Origin: CBFHND01 sp965657085
GTDB lineage: Bacteria > Pseudomonadota > Alphaproteobacteria > Rhodobacterales > Rhodobacteraceae
Direction of reading: 5' to 3'
DNA length: 23,866 nt
Assembly: GCA_965657085.1 (NCBI GenBank)
Contig: CBFHND010000036.1
Coordinates: 1-23,866 of the forward strand
Position numbers and translations under genes: made by a program. Below the pieces are notes generated by a model, which was given only the letters and a program-made list of their open reading frames with translations, searched no databases and had not been told where the DNA came from. Numbering within the stretch: position 1 is the first letter of the stretch; every line of letters begins with the position of its first letter. This document shows, one piece after another, positions 16,128 through 23,843 of the stretch.

Positions 16128-16148
16128 CGTGATGCCTGACGTGATGCC
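16125..16148 (+). repeat. 12-base tandem duplication at the end of the PLP-enzyme gene
   Basis: TGACGTGATGCC is present twice head to tail (16125-16136 and 16137-16148). The first copy contains the TGA stop of the PLP-enzyme gene. The ATG at 16132 opens an 11-codon frame whose TGA (16165-16167) overlaps the phoR ATG. Confidence 0.75.
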
Positions 16149-16163
16149 CCAAGCGGGGGCCGC

Positions 16164-17219
16164 ATGACCGACGCATCTGTTCAGGGCCTGATCGACGCAT
16201 TGCCCATGCCCGCGCTGGCGGTGGACGGGGCGGACCGGATCGTGGCCGCGAACGTCGATGCGCGCACGTTGATCGGGCAGCAGATCGTGGGACGCAACTA
16301 TGTCACCATGCTGCGTCAGCCCGCAGTGCTGGATGCGGTCGAACGGTGCCTGCGCGACGGCACCGCGCAACAGACGCAATACCTGTCAAGCGATGGGGCG
16401 CAGGACACCACCTTTCATGTGACCTGCCGCCCGGTGCCGCCTGAGGATGCGGGCAGGGGCCTCGTGCTGCTGACCTTTCAGGACGTCACACAGGTGCAGC
16501 AGGTGGGCCAGATGCGCCGCGATTTCGTGGCCAATGTCAGCCACGAATTGCGCACACCGCTGACCGCCATCCTTGGGTTCATCGAGACCCTGCGCGGCCC
16601 CGCGCGCGACGACCCGGCGGCACAGGCGCGGTTTCTCGACATCATGCAGAACGAGGCGGGGCGCATGAACCGCCTTGTCGGTGACCTGCTGTCGCTGAGC
16701 CGGGTGGAAGAGGATGAACGGGTGCGCCCCACCACGCGGATCGACCTGCGGCAAGTGCTGGAACAGACGCTGCATGCCATAGCACCCTTGGCGCAGGAGG
16801 CGTGTGTGACGATTGACGCCATTCCGGGCGATGATCCAGTGCCGATGACCGGCGATGCGGATCAATTGGTGCAGGTGTTTTCCAACCTTATCGAAAACGC
16901 GATCAAATATGGTGGCAGTGGCGAAAAGGTACGCGTGGATATCGCCCTGTCCGACCGTGATCCGGCCTTGCGCGCACCCGGCGTGCGCGTTCGGGTGACG
17001 GATTTCGGCCCCGGCATCGATCCTGTGCACCTGCCACGACTGACCGAACGGTTCTACCGCGCCGATGATCATCGCAGCCGCGCCTTGGGTGGCACCGGTC
17101 TGGGGTTGGCCATCGTCAAGCATATCATCAACCGGCACCGGGGGCGGTTGCGGGTGGAAAGCGATCTGGGGCAGGGTGCCACCTTCACCGTGATCCTGCC
17201 GATCGACGCCGGGTCCTGA
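16164..17219 (+). CDS. phoR: Phosphate regulon sensor histidine kinase PhoR, without membrane segments
   Basis: PhoR is the kinase of the PhoR-PhoB two-component system. The 351-residue product has an N-terminal PAS domain (about 5-112), a HisKA dimerisation domain with the phospho-acceptor His127 in NVSHELRTPLTAILGF, and a HATPase domain with N box (NLIENAIKYG, 241-250), G1 (DFGPGI, 280-285), F box (ERFYRAD) and G2 (GGTGLGL, 309-315). The ILGFIETLRG and RLTERFYRADDHRSR stretches are typical of PhoR. No hydrophobic segment is present, whereas E. coli PhoR is anchored by N-terminal helices, so it should be cytoplasmic or held at the membrane by PhoU/Pst. GCGGGGG precedes the ATG by seven bases. 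It lies upstream of the Pho boxes and so is not clearly part of the induced operon. Confidence 0.92.
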   Translation: MTDASVQGLIDALPMPALAVDGADRIVAANVDARTLIGQQIVGRNYVTMLRQPAVLDAVERCLRDGTAQQTQYLSSDGAQDTTFHVTCRPVPPEDAGRGLVLLTFQDVTQVQQVGQMRRDFVANVSHELRTPLTAILGFIETLRGPARDDPAAQARFLDIMQNEAGRMNRLVGDLLSLSRVEEDERVRPTTRIDLRQVLEQTLHAIAPLAQEACVTIDAIPGDDPVPMTGDADQLVQVFSNLIENAIKYGGSGEKVRVDIALSDRDPALRAPGVRVRVTDFGPGIDPVHLPRLTERFYRADDHRSRALGGTGLGLAIVKHIINRHRGRLRVESDLGQGATFTVILPIDAGS

Positions 17220-17256
17220 CCCATCCATTCACATAAAAAACTGCCCCCCGCCCGCA

Positions 17257-17289
17257 CTGTCATAAAACTGTTACGCAACTGTCACAAAA
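17257..17289 (+). promoter_or_regulatory. Pho box array (PhoB binding sites) of the pst operon
   Basis: Three consecutive 11-base repeats are visible: CTGTCATAAAA (17257-17267), CTGTTACGCAA (17268-17278), CTGTCACAAAA (17279-17289). The first 18 bases nearly match the classical Pho box (CTGTCAT-A/T-rich-CTGTNAC). The three repeats give two overlapping sites for PhoB dimers, 76-108 bases upstream of the pstS ATG. They should replace a -35 element; a -10 would be expected around 17299-17312, where I see only a poor match (CTTAGG region). Confidence 0.92.
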
Positions 17290-17364
17290 GCATTGCCAGA
17301 CGCTCTTAGGTGGGGCGCAGGATCATCATGGGGGTGACCCGAAATGTTCAGATAGGAGACAGTC

Positions 17365-18405
17365 ATGTCCTTTGTGAAGCTCACCACATCCGCGCTTGCC
17401 CTGGCAGCCGTTTCTGCCACCGCTGCCGTCGCGCGCGACCAGGTCCAGGTTGCAGGGTCGTCCACCGTTCTGCCCTATGCCTCGATCGTGGCCGAAGCCT
17501 TTGGTGAAAACTTCGACTTCCCGACACCGGTTGTCGAATCAGGCGGATCGTCTGCAGGTCTCAAGCGGTTTTGCGATGGTGTGGGCGAAAACACCATCGA
17601 CGTCGCCAATGCCTCGCGCCAGATCAAGGACAGCGAAATCGCCGCATGCGCCGCCAACGGTGTGACCGACATCATCGAAGTGCGCATCGGCTATGACGGC
17701 ATCGTCTTTGCCTCTGACATCAACGGCAATTCCTTCGCATTCACCCCGACGGATTGGTATCTGGCCCTGTCCGACACCATCCTGGTCGACGGCGAAATGG
17801 TCGCCAACCCCAACACCAGCTGGAACCAGGTCAACGCGGCGTTCCCCGATCAACCCATTCAGGCCTTTGTGCCCGGCACCAAGCACGGCACACGCGAGGT
17901 TTTCGAAGACAAGGTGATCCTTGAAGGGTGCGAAGCCACAGGCGCATACGACGTGCTCAAGGCGGCCAACGGCGACGACAGGAAAGCGGCCGAGAAAGCC
18001 TGCATCGCGCTGCGCACCGATGGCAAATCCGTGGATATTGACGGCGATTACACCGAAACGCTGGCCCGCATCGAAAGCAACCGCGACGGCATCGGCGTCT
18101 TTGGTCTGGCGTTCTACGAGAACAATACCGACAAGCTGCAAGTGGCGCCCATGTCGGACGTGGTGCCCTCGACCGAGAGCATTGCAACCGGCGAATACCC
18201 GGTGTCGCGTCCGCTGTTCTTCTACATGAAGAAGGCACATATCGGCGTGATCCCCGGCCTGAAGGAATTTGCCGAATTCTTCGTCGCGGACGAGATCGCA
18301 GGCCCCGATGGCCCGCTGGCCGAATACGGTCTGGTGTCCGATCCTGAACTGGCAGACACACAGGCGCGCGTTTCCGAAGAAGCCGTGATTGGTGGCGCCA
18401 GCTAA
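17365..18405 (+). CDS. pstS: Phosphate ABC transporter substrate-binding protein PstS
   Basis: PstS is the periplasmic receptor that binds inorganic phosphate and delivers it to PstCA. The 346-residue product has a signal peptide (MSFVKLTTSALALAAVSATA, cleavage near AVA-RDQ) and the phosphate-contact motifs GSSTVLP (31-37), ESGGSSAGLKRFC (59 onward) and ANASRQIK (81-88), with a later GTKHGTREVF. It belongs to the longer alphaproteobacterial PstS-like group rather than the E. coli type. AGGAGA lies five bases before the ATG. It is the first gene downstream of the Pho boxes and separated from pstC by 141 bases with hairpins, so it is probably made in excess over the membrane subunits. Confidence 0.95.
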   Translation: MSFVKLTTSALALAAVSATAAVARDQVQVAGSSTVLPYASIVAEAFGENFDFPTPVVESGGSSAGLKRFCDGVGENTIDVANASRQIKDSEIAACAANGVTDIIEVRIGYDGIVFASDINGNSFAFTPTDWYLALSDTILVDGEMVANPNTSWNQVNAAFPDQPIQAFVPGTKHGTREVFEDKVILEGCEATGAYDVLKAANGDDRKAAEKACIALRTDGKSVDIDGDYTETLARIESNRDGIGVFGLAFYENNTDKLQVAPMSDVVPSTESIATGEYPVSRPLFFYMKKAHIGVIPGLKEFAEFFVADEIAGPDGPLAEYGLVSDPELADTQARVSEEAVIGGAS

Positions 18406-18426
18406 GCGTTGGAAAACACATGGAAA

Positions 18427-18489
18427 GGGCGTGCAATCTGCGCGCCCCTTCGCTACGACACCGGCCATCGGCGTAGGCTGCACACGCCG
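18427..18489 (+). promoter_or_regulatory. Two hairpins in the pstS-pstC gap
   Basis: GGGCGTGC (18427-18434) pairs with GCGCGCCC (18440-18447), with one G-T pair and a 5-base loop. CGGCGT (18469-18474) pairs with ACGCCG (18484-18489) around 9 bases. Neither is followed by a T run. They probably act as partial attenuators or as barriers protecting the pstS mRNA 3' end, lowering downstream expression relative to pstS. Confidence 0.55.
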
Positions 18490-18546
18490 GGCACATGATC
18501 GGTGAAAGACCAGAACGGCCAATGACGGCCTCCGGGGGACCCTGCG

Positions 18547-20043
18547 ATGAATATCTTTGGTTTGGGGACAACTGCGCTCTTGGCGGTGGCCATCCTGTTG
18601 CTGGCCACTGCAGGCTTCTGGGTGGCGCGGGCGCGCGCCCTGGCTTCGGCGGGGGGCGACAAGCGCCGCCTGCACAGTCTGCCGGCCTTTTACGGTTGGA
18701 ACGCGGCCCTCTTTACCGCTGTGCCATCGCTGGGCGTGATGCTGATCTGGCTTTTGGCCCAGCCGCAAATCATCGAAACCAACGTGCTGAAACTGATCCC
18801 TGACACGGCCATCGCCGAAGGATCGTCACGCGGGCTGGTGATGAGCGATGTGCGGCGCGTGGCCGATGGTCTGGACGTGGCGGTCGAGCGCGGTGTTCTG
18901 AGCAATGTCGAGGCCCGCGATATGGACACCAACACCACCGATGTGCGCGCCGAACTGGGCGCGCTTGGCATCGCATTGGGGTCAGAAGTGAAACCTTCGG
19001 TGCTGGCTGCCGCGCAGGCCTACAGGGTGCAATCGCAATCGGGTCGGCTGTGGATGGCCGTGGTGGTCGTGGCGCTGGCGGTGCTGGGCTTTGCCGGATC
19101 CGTCATGGTGACCACGTCCGATTTCCGCGCCCGCAACGTGGTGGAACGGGGCATTCTCGGCCTGTTCCTGCTGGCCGCATCACTGGCGATCCTGACCACC
19201 GTGGGCATTGTTCTGTCGATGCTGTTCGAGACGATGAATTTCTTCCGCCTGCACCCCTGGACCGACTTCTTCTTCGGCGGCAGTTGGGCGCCGAATTTCC
19301 GGGGCGACAGCGATATGTCGATCCTGCCCTTGTTGTGGGGCACCTTGTACATTTCGGTCATTGCCCTTGCCGTGGCCGTGCCCATTGGCCTGTTCGCGGC
19401 GATATACCTCAGCGAATATGCAAGCCCGCGCATGCGCGCCATTGCCAAGCCGCTGCTGGAAATCCTCGCCGGTATTCCGACCATTGTTTACGGCCTTTTT
19501 GCGCTGCTGACGGTTGGGCCGTTCCTTGTGAATGTCTTTGGGCGGGGCGATGCGGGCCTTCTGGGCGTTGACTGGATGAGCGGGGCGACCGCGGTGCTGA
19601 CCGCAGGGTTGGTCATGGGCATCATGCTGATCCCGTTTGTCTCATCGCTGTCCGATGACATCATCAATGCGGTGCCGCAGGCGATGCGCGACGGTTCGCT
19701 TGGCCTTGGGGCCACGCAGTCGGAAACCGTACGGCAGGTGATCCTGCCCGCCGCTTTGCCGGGGATCGTGGGCGCGATCCTGCTGGCCGCCAGCCGCGCC
19801 ATTGGCGAGACGATGATCGTGGTGCTGGGGGCAGGGGCCATCGCCAAGTTCTCGCTCAACCCGCTTGAGGCGATGACCACCATCACCACCCGCATCGTCA
19901 GTCAACTGACAGGCGATACAGATTTTGCCAGCCCAGAGACGCTGGTGGCCTTTGCCCTTGGCCTGACGCTCTTTGTGCTGACGCTGGGGCTGAATGTGCT
20001 GGCGCTTTATATCGTGCGCAAATACCGGGAGCAGTACGAATGA
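18547..20043 (+). CDS. pstC: Phosphate ABC transporter permease PstC, long form
   Basis: PstC is an inner-membrane channel subunit of the phosphate importer. At 498 residues it is far longer than E. coli PstC (about 319). The extra part is N-terminal: two hydrophobic helices (about 5-25 and 52-72), then a soluble, mostly helical stretch of about 90 residues that would be periplasmic, then another helix. The canonical permease domain follows (from about 250), with GTLYISVIALAVAVPIGLFAA, EILAGIPTIVYGLFAL, the EAA coupling loop SLGLGATQSETVRQVILPAA and RAIGETMIVVLGAGA. This long form is common in alphaproteobacteria. The stop overlaps pstA as ATGA. Confidence 0.94.
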   Translation: MNIFGLGTTALLAVAILLLATAGFWVARARALASAGGDKRRLHSLPAFYGWNAALFTAVPSLGVMLIWLLAQPQIIETNVLKLIPDTAIAEGSSRGLVMSDVRRVADGLDVAVERGVLSNVEARDMDTNTTDVRAELGALGIALGSEVKPSVLAAAQAYRVQSQSGRLWMAVVVVALAVLGFAGSVMVTTSDFRARNVVERGILGLFLLAASLAILTTVGIVLSMLFETMNFFRLHPWTDFFFGGSWAPNFRGDSDMSILPLLWGTLYISVIALAVAVPIGLFAAIYLSEYASPRMRAIAKPLLEILAGIPTIVYGLFALLTVGPFLVNVFGRGDAGLLGVDWMSGATAVLTAGLVMGIMLIPFVSSLSDDIINAVPQAMRDGSLGLGATQSETVRQVILPAALPGIVGAILLAASRAIGETMIVVLGAGAIAKFSLNPLEAMTTITTRIVSQLTGDTDFASPETLVAFALGLTLFVLTLGLNVLALYIVRKYREQYE

Positions 20044-21389
20044 CCGACCTGACATCCTCCGGCACACCCGCCACGCCGCGCATGTCCTTGTTGGCGCAAG
20101 ACACGCGCACCAAGAAACGCAACGCCGCCGAGGCGCGCTTTCGCGCCTATGGTCTGGTTGCGATCGTGGTGGGGTTGCTGATGCTGCTGATCCTTGTGTT
20201 CAACATCGTCACGCGCGGTGTCGGCGCGTTCCAGCAGACCTTTGTCACCCTTCAGGTGGAGTTGTTGGAAAGCAAGCTCGACAAGAACGGCAACCGGGAC
20301 CTTGCGGAAATGAAGAAGGTCAGTACCTTTGGTTATGCGCCGCTCTTGCGAAACGCGATGGAGGCGGCACTGGCCGAACAGGGCATCGAAACGGATATGA
20401 AATCCAAGAAGATGGTGGGCCTTCTGTCCAAGGGTGCGCCTGCGCAGATGCGGGATTTCGTGCTGGCCAACCCCGACCGGGTGGGCGACACGGTGACCTT
20501 CGAATTTCTCGCCTCCAGCCGGGTTGACGGATACCTCAAGGACCGCGTCAGCCGCGCCAGCATCGCCAACGACAAGAACATCAACGCGGCCCAACTGGAC
20601 CTTGTGGATGCCTTGCAAGCGGCGGGGGTCGTCAAAAAACGGTTCAACCTCGATTTCATCACCGGGGCTGATGCATCCGATGCGCGGCCCGAGGCGGCGG
20701 GCATGGGCGTGTCGATGCTGGGGTCGCTCTTTATGATGCTGGTGGTTCTGGTTCTGGCGCTGCCCATCGGGGTGGCGGCGTCCATCTACCTTGAGGAATT
20801 CGCGCCCAAGAACTGGATCACGGACATCATCGAGGTGAACATCTCGAACCTCGCTGCCGTGCCGTCCATCGTGTTCGGGATCCTTGGCCTTGCGGTGTTC
20901 ATCAACTACATGCACCTGCCCACGTCGGCACCGCTTGTGGGGGGGCTGGTTCTGACGCTGATGACCTTGCCCACCATCATCATCTCGACCCGCGCCTCGC
21001 TCAAATCGGTGCCGCCGAGCATCCGCGATGCAGCGCTGGGGGTAGGGGCATCGAAAATGCAGTCGGTGTTTCACCACGTGCTGCCGCTGGCCGCCCCCGG
21101 CATCCTGACCGGCACCATCATCGGGCTGGCGCAGGCACTGGGGGAAACGGCACCCTTGCTGCTGATCGGGATGGTGGGCTTCATCGCCTCGAACCCGCCC
21201 GACAGCATTGCCTCGGGGCTGCTGGATCCAAACTCGGCCATGCCCGCACAAATCTATGAATGGGCCAAGCGCGCCGATCCGGCCTTTTATGAACGCGCCT
21301 GGGGGGGCATCATCATCCTGTTGCTTTTCCTTGTGACGATGAACACCATCGCCGTGATCCTGCGGCGTCGCTTTGAACGTCGCTGGTAG
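20040..21389 (+). CDS. pstA: Phosphate ABC transporter permease PstA, with N-terminal DUF3333-like extension
   Basis: PstA is the second phosphate channel subunit, 449 residues against about 296 in E. coli. After a short cytoplasmic tail and one helix (VAIVVGLLMLLILVFNIVT), a soluble insert of about 165 residues precedes the permease core, matching the DUF3333 type of PstA extension. The core contains MLGSLFMMLVVLVLALPIGV, NLAAVPSIVFGILGLAVF, the EAA loop ALGVGASKMQSVFHHVLPLA and LGETAPLLLIGMVG. Translation is coupled to pstC (ATGA, 20040-20043). Its last helix ends with a basic RRRFERRW tail. pstB starts ten bases after the stop. Confidence 0.94.
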   Translation: MTDLTSSGTPATPRMSLLAQDTRTKKRNAAEARFRAYGLVAIVVGLLMLLILVFNIVTRGVGAFQQTFVTLQVELLESKLDKNGNRDLAEMKKVSTFGYAPLLRNAMEAALAEQGIETDMKSKKMVGLLSKGAPAQMRDFVLANPDRVGDTVTFEFLASSRVDGYLKDRVSRASIANDKNINAAQLDLVDALQAAGVVKKRFNLDFITGADASDARPEAAGMGVSMLGSLFMMLVVLVLALPIGVAASIYLEEFAPKNWITDIIEVNISNLAAVPSIVFGILGLAVFINYMHLPTSAPLVGGLVLTLMTLPTIIISTRASLKSVPPSIRDAALGVGASKMQSVFHHVLPLAAPGILTGTIIGLAQALGETAPLLLIGMVGFIASNPPDSIASGLLDPNSAMPAQIYEWAKRADPAFYERAWGGIIILLLFLVTMNTIAVILRRRFERRW

Positions 21390-21399
21390 GGGCGCGGCC

Positions 21400-22197
21400 A
21401 TGAATGACATGAGAATTCTGGAGAGAGACGTGGACACACACGACATCAAGATCGCGGCCAAGGGCGTTCAGGTCTATTACGGGGACAACCATGCCATCAA
21501 GGACGTGGATGTCGAAATCCAGGACAAGACGGTCACCGCCTTCATCGGGCCTTCGGGCTGTGGAAAGTCCACGTTCCTGCGCTGTATCAACCGCATGAAC
21601 GACACCATCGACGTGGCCCGTGTCGAAGGCGACATCCGCATCGACGGCGAGGACATTTATGACCCGAAGGTCGACCCGGTGCAGTTGCGCGCCAAGGTTG
21701 GCATGGTGTTCCAGAAGCCCAACCCGTTTCCCAAGTCGATCTATGACAACGTGGCCTACGGGCCGCGCATCCACGGGCTGTCGCGCAACAAGGCCGATCT
21801 GGACGACATTGTAGAGCGCGCCCTGCGCCGCGCGGCCATCTGGGACGAGGTCAAGGACCGCCTGCAAGCGCCCGGAACGGGCCTATCGGGCGGCCAGCAA
21901 CAGCGCCTGTGCATCGCCCGCGCCGTGGCCACCGAACCCGAGGTGCTGTTGATGGATGAACCCTGTTCGGCGCTGGACCCGATTGCCACGGCACAGGTCG
22001 AGGAACTGATCGATGAGCTGCGCCAGAACTATTCGGTGGTGATCGTGACACACTCGATGCAGCAAGCCGCGCGGGTCAGCCAGAAGACCGCCTTTTTCCA
22101 CCTCGGCAACCTCGTCGAATACGGCGAGACCGGGCATATTTTCACCAACCCCGATGATCCACGCACCGAAAGCTATATCACCGGCCGGATCGGGTAG
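21400..22197 (+). CDS. pstB: Phosphate ABC transporter ATP-binding protein PstB
   Basis: PstB is the ATPase of the phosphate importer and part of the Pst-PhoU-PhoR signalling complex. The 265-residue protein has all ABC motifs: YYGDNHAIKDV, Walker A GPSGCGKST (50-58), Q-loop MVFQKPNPFPKSIYDNVAYG, signature GLSGGQQQRLCIARA (161 onward), Walker B VLLMDEPCSALDP and H-loop VTHSMQQAARVS (His218). MDEPCSALDP and QKPNPFP are characteristic of PstB. ATG 21400 is chosen over farther-upstream codons because it follows GGGG and avoids overlap with pstA; ATG 21409 is a less likely alternative. phoU follows after eleven bases. Confidence 0.96.
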   Translation: MNDMRILERDVDTHDIKIAAKGVQVYYGDNHAIKDVDVEIQDKTVTAFIGPSGCGKSTFLRCINRMNDTIDVARVEGDIRIDGEDIYDPKVDPVQLRAKVGMVFQKPNPFPKSIYDNVAYGPRIHGLSRNKADLDDIVERALRRAAIWDEVKDRLQAPGTGLSGGQQQRLCIARAVATEPEVLLMDEPCSALDPIATAQVEELIDELRQNYSVVIVTHSMQQAARVSQKTAFFHLGNLVEYGETGHIFTNPDDPRTESYITGRIG

Positions 22198-22208
22198 GAG
22201 CGAACATC

Positions 22209-22913
22209 ATGAGCGACCAACATATTGCATCCGCCTTTGACCGCGATCTCGAAGCGATCCAGGCCCAGATCATGAAAATGGGCGGGCTGGTCGAGGCCGC
22301 GATCCTCGAAAGCGCCATCAGCCTTGAAACCCGCGACGAGGAACGTGCCGAAAAGGTGCGCCTTGGCGACAAGGCCATCGATCAGCTTGAGGAAGTGATC
22401 AACGAGGAGGCCGCCCGCGTCATCGCCCTGCGGGCGCCCACGGCCATCGACCTGCGCCTGATCCTCAGCGTGATCAAGACTAGCGCGAACCTCGAACGTA
22501 TCGGCGACTATGCCAAGAACATGGCCAAGCGCACGGGCGTATTGGCGCAAATGGCGCCGGTGAACGACAGTGCAGGGGCCATGCGCCGCATGGCCAAGGA
22601 GGTCGAGCGCATGCTCAAGGACGCGCTCGATGCCTATGTGAACCGCGACGCGGAACTGGCCCGCGACGTGATCGACCGCGACAGCGAGGTCGACCAGATG
22701 TACAACGCGCTGTTCCGTGAATTCCTGACCTTCATGATGGAAGACCCGCGCAACATCACCGCCTGCATGCACCTGCATTTCATCGCCAAGAATGTCGAAC
22801 GCATGGGCGATCACGTGACCTCGATTGCCGAACAGGTTGTGTACCTGGTGACCGGTGAAACGTTGGACGAAACCCGCACAAAGGCCGACACGACATCGGT
22901 TCAAACCTTCTAG
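22209..22913 (+). CDS. phoU: Phosphate signalling protein PhoU
   Basis: PhoU is a cytoplasmic all-helical regulator that connects the Pst transporter to PhoR and represses the regulon when phosphate is plentiful. The 234-residue product has the two repeated three-helix bundles of the family, each with an E-R-x-G-D metal-cluster motif: NLERIGDYAKNMAKR in the first and NVERMGDHVTSIAEQ in the second. Opening HIASAFDRDLEAIQAQIMKMGG is also typical. TAGGAG at the end of pstB supplies the ribosome binding site. phoB begins ten bases after the stop. Confidence 0.95.
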   Translation: MSDQHIASAFDRDLEAIQAQIMKMGGLVEAAILESAISLETRDEERAEKVRLGDKAIDQLEEVINEEAARVIALRAPTAIDLRLILSVIKTSANLERIGDYAKNMAKRTGVLAQMAPVNDSAGAMRRMAKEVERMLKDALDAYVNRDAELARDVIDRDSEVDQMYNALFREFLTFMMEDPRNITACMHLHFIAKNVERMGDHVTSIAEQVVYLVTGETLDETRTKADTTSVQTF

Positions 22914-22923
22914 GAGAGAGTTC

Positions 22924-23613
22924 ATGTCCGCCGATCAACCCCGTGTTCTGGTCGTCGAGGACGAACCCGCGCAGCGCGAGGTTCTGGCGTATAACCTCGA
23001 GGCCGAAGGCTTTGCCGTGAGCCGCGCCGAGAACGGTGAAGAGGCGCTTTTGCTGGTGGACGAGGATCAGCCTGACATCATCGTGCTGGACTGGATGATG
23101 CCCAACCTCAGCGGCATCGAAGTCTGCCGGCGCCTCAAGATCCGGCCCGAGACGCGCGGCATTCCGGTGATCATGCTGTCGGCGCGCTCCGAAGAGGTGG
23201 ACAAGGTGCGCGGGCTTGAGACCGGCGCGGATGACTATGTGGTCAAGCCGTATTCCGTGATCGAACTGATGGCGCGGGTGCGCAGCCAGTTGCGCCGCGT
23301 GCGCCCGGCGACCGTGGGCCAACAGCTGACCTATGATGACATCATCCTGGATGCCGAGAGCCACAAGGTCACGCGCGATGCGCAAGAGGTCAAACTGGGG
23401 CCGACGGAATTTCGGCTGCTCAGCACCTTCATGGAGAAACCGGGCCGTGTGTGGAGCCGCGAACAGCTTCTCGACCGTGTCTGGGGCCGCGACATCTACG
23501 TGGACACGCGAACCGTGGACGTGCACATTGGTCGGCTGCGCAAGGCGCTGACAAGTCACGGCGGCTCTGATCCTCTGCGCACGGTGCGCGGGGCCGGGTA
23601 TTCATTGGGCTGA
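22924..23613 (+). CDS. phoB: Phosphate regulon response regulator PhoB
   Basis: PhoB is the DNA-binding activator of the phosphate regulon. The 229-residue product has a receiver domain (about 6-120) with acidic pocket Glu12-Asp13, phospho-acceptor Asp56 in IIVLDWMMPN, Ser86 and Lys108, then an OmpR/PhoB winged-helix domain (about 130-228) with LGPTEFRLLSTFMEKPGRVWSR and the recognition-helix region DTRTVDVHIGRLRKAL. The start at 22924 has GGAGAGAG directly upstream; longer in-frame starts would overlap phoU. As the last gene of the operon downstream of the Pho boxes, it should activate its own synthesis. No terminator is visible after it. Confidence 0.96.
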   Translation: MSADQPRVLVVEDEPAQREVLAYNLEAEGFAVSRAENGEEALLLVDEDQPDIIVLDWMMPNLSGIEVCRRLKIRPETRGIPVIMLSARSEEVDKVRGLETGADDYVVKPYSVIELMARVRSQLRRVRPATVGQQLTYDDIILDAESHKVTRDAQEVKLGPTEFRLLSTFMEKPGRVWSREQLLDRVWGRDIYVDTRTVDVHIGRLRKALTSHGGSDPLRTVRGAGYSLG

Positions 23614-23772
23614 TTAGATGCATTGCGGGGCATAAGTTATTGTTAATACGTGATTTAGTAAGATATTTTGCAGTTTGACAAATTACATAATATGGATTAT
23701 GCGCCTGTAGCCCGTTTTTTGGTGCGCGCTACTTTGAAGTGCGACTCCTATTAGAAAACAATGAGTTATCTA
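23614..23772. other. A/T-rich intergenic segment after phoB
   Basis: The composition falls abruptly after the phoB stop: 14 of the 60 bases 23641-23700 are G or C, against a high-G+C background elsewhere. There is no reading frame of note. A TTGACA at 23675-23680 has TATGCG 17 bases downstream (23698-23703), a possible but weak promoter. GTAGC (23707-23711) and GCTAC (23728-23732) form a short inverted repeat. It may be old horizontally acquired DNA or a diverged intergenic region. Confidence 0.6.
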
Positions 23773-23814
23773 GGGTCTGTGGACATTCGGGATTCCTATT
23801 TGGTTTGATATCTG

Positions 23815-23843
23815 ATTCAAACTTCCAAAATGGAGGTTTGAAT
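23815..23843 (+). promoter_or_regulatory. Hairpin covering the transposase ribosome binding site and start codon
   Basis: ATTCAAACTTCC (23815-23826) pairs with GGAGGTTTGAAT (23832-23843), a 12-bp stem with one G-T pair and a 5-base loop. The right arm contains the GGAGG ribosome binding site and the first two bases of the ATG. In RNA this should hold transposase translation low, especially for transcripts entering from outside. Confidence 0.7.

Noticed and set aside
17539..18768. 409-codon minus-strand frame opposite pstS and the start of pstC
   Set aside because: Shadow of pstS codon usage, with no conserved motif; it crosses two real genes and an intergenic gap.
20007..21461. 484-codon minus-strand frame opposite pstA
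   Set aside because: Antisense to a well-supported permease; the His/Gln/Arg-rich product is typical of reverse-strand reading of membrane-protein codons.
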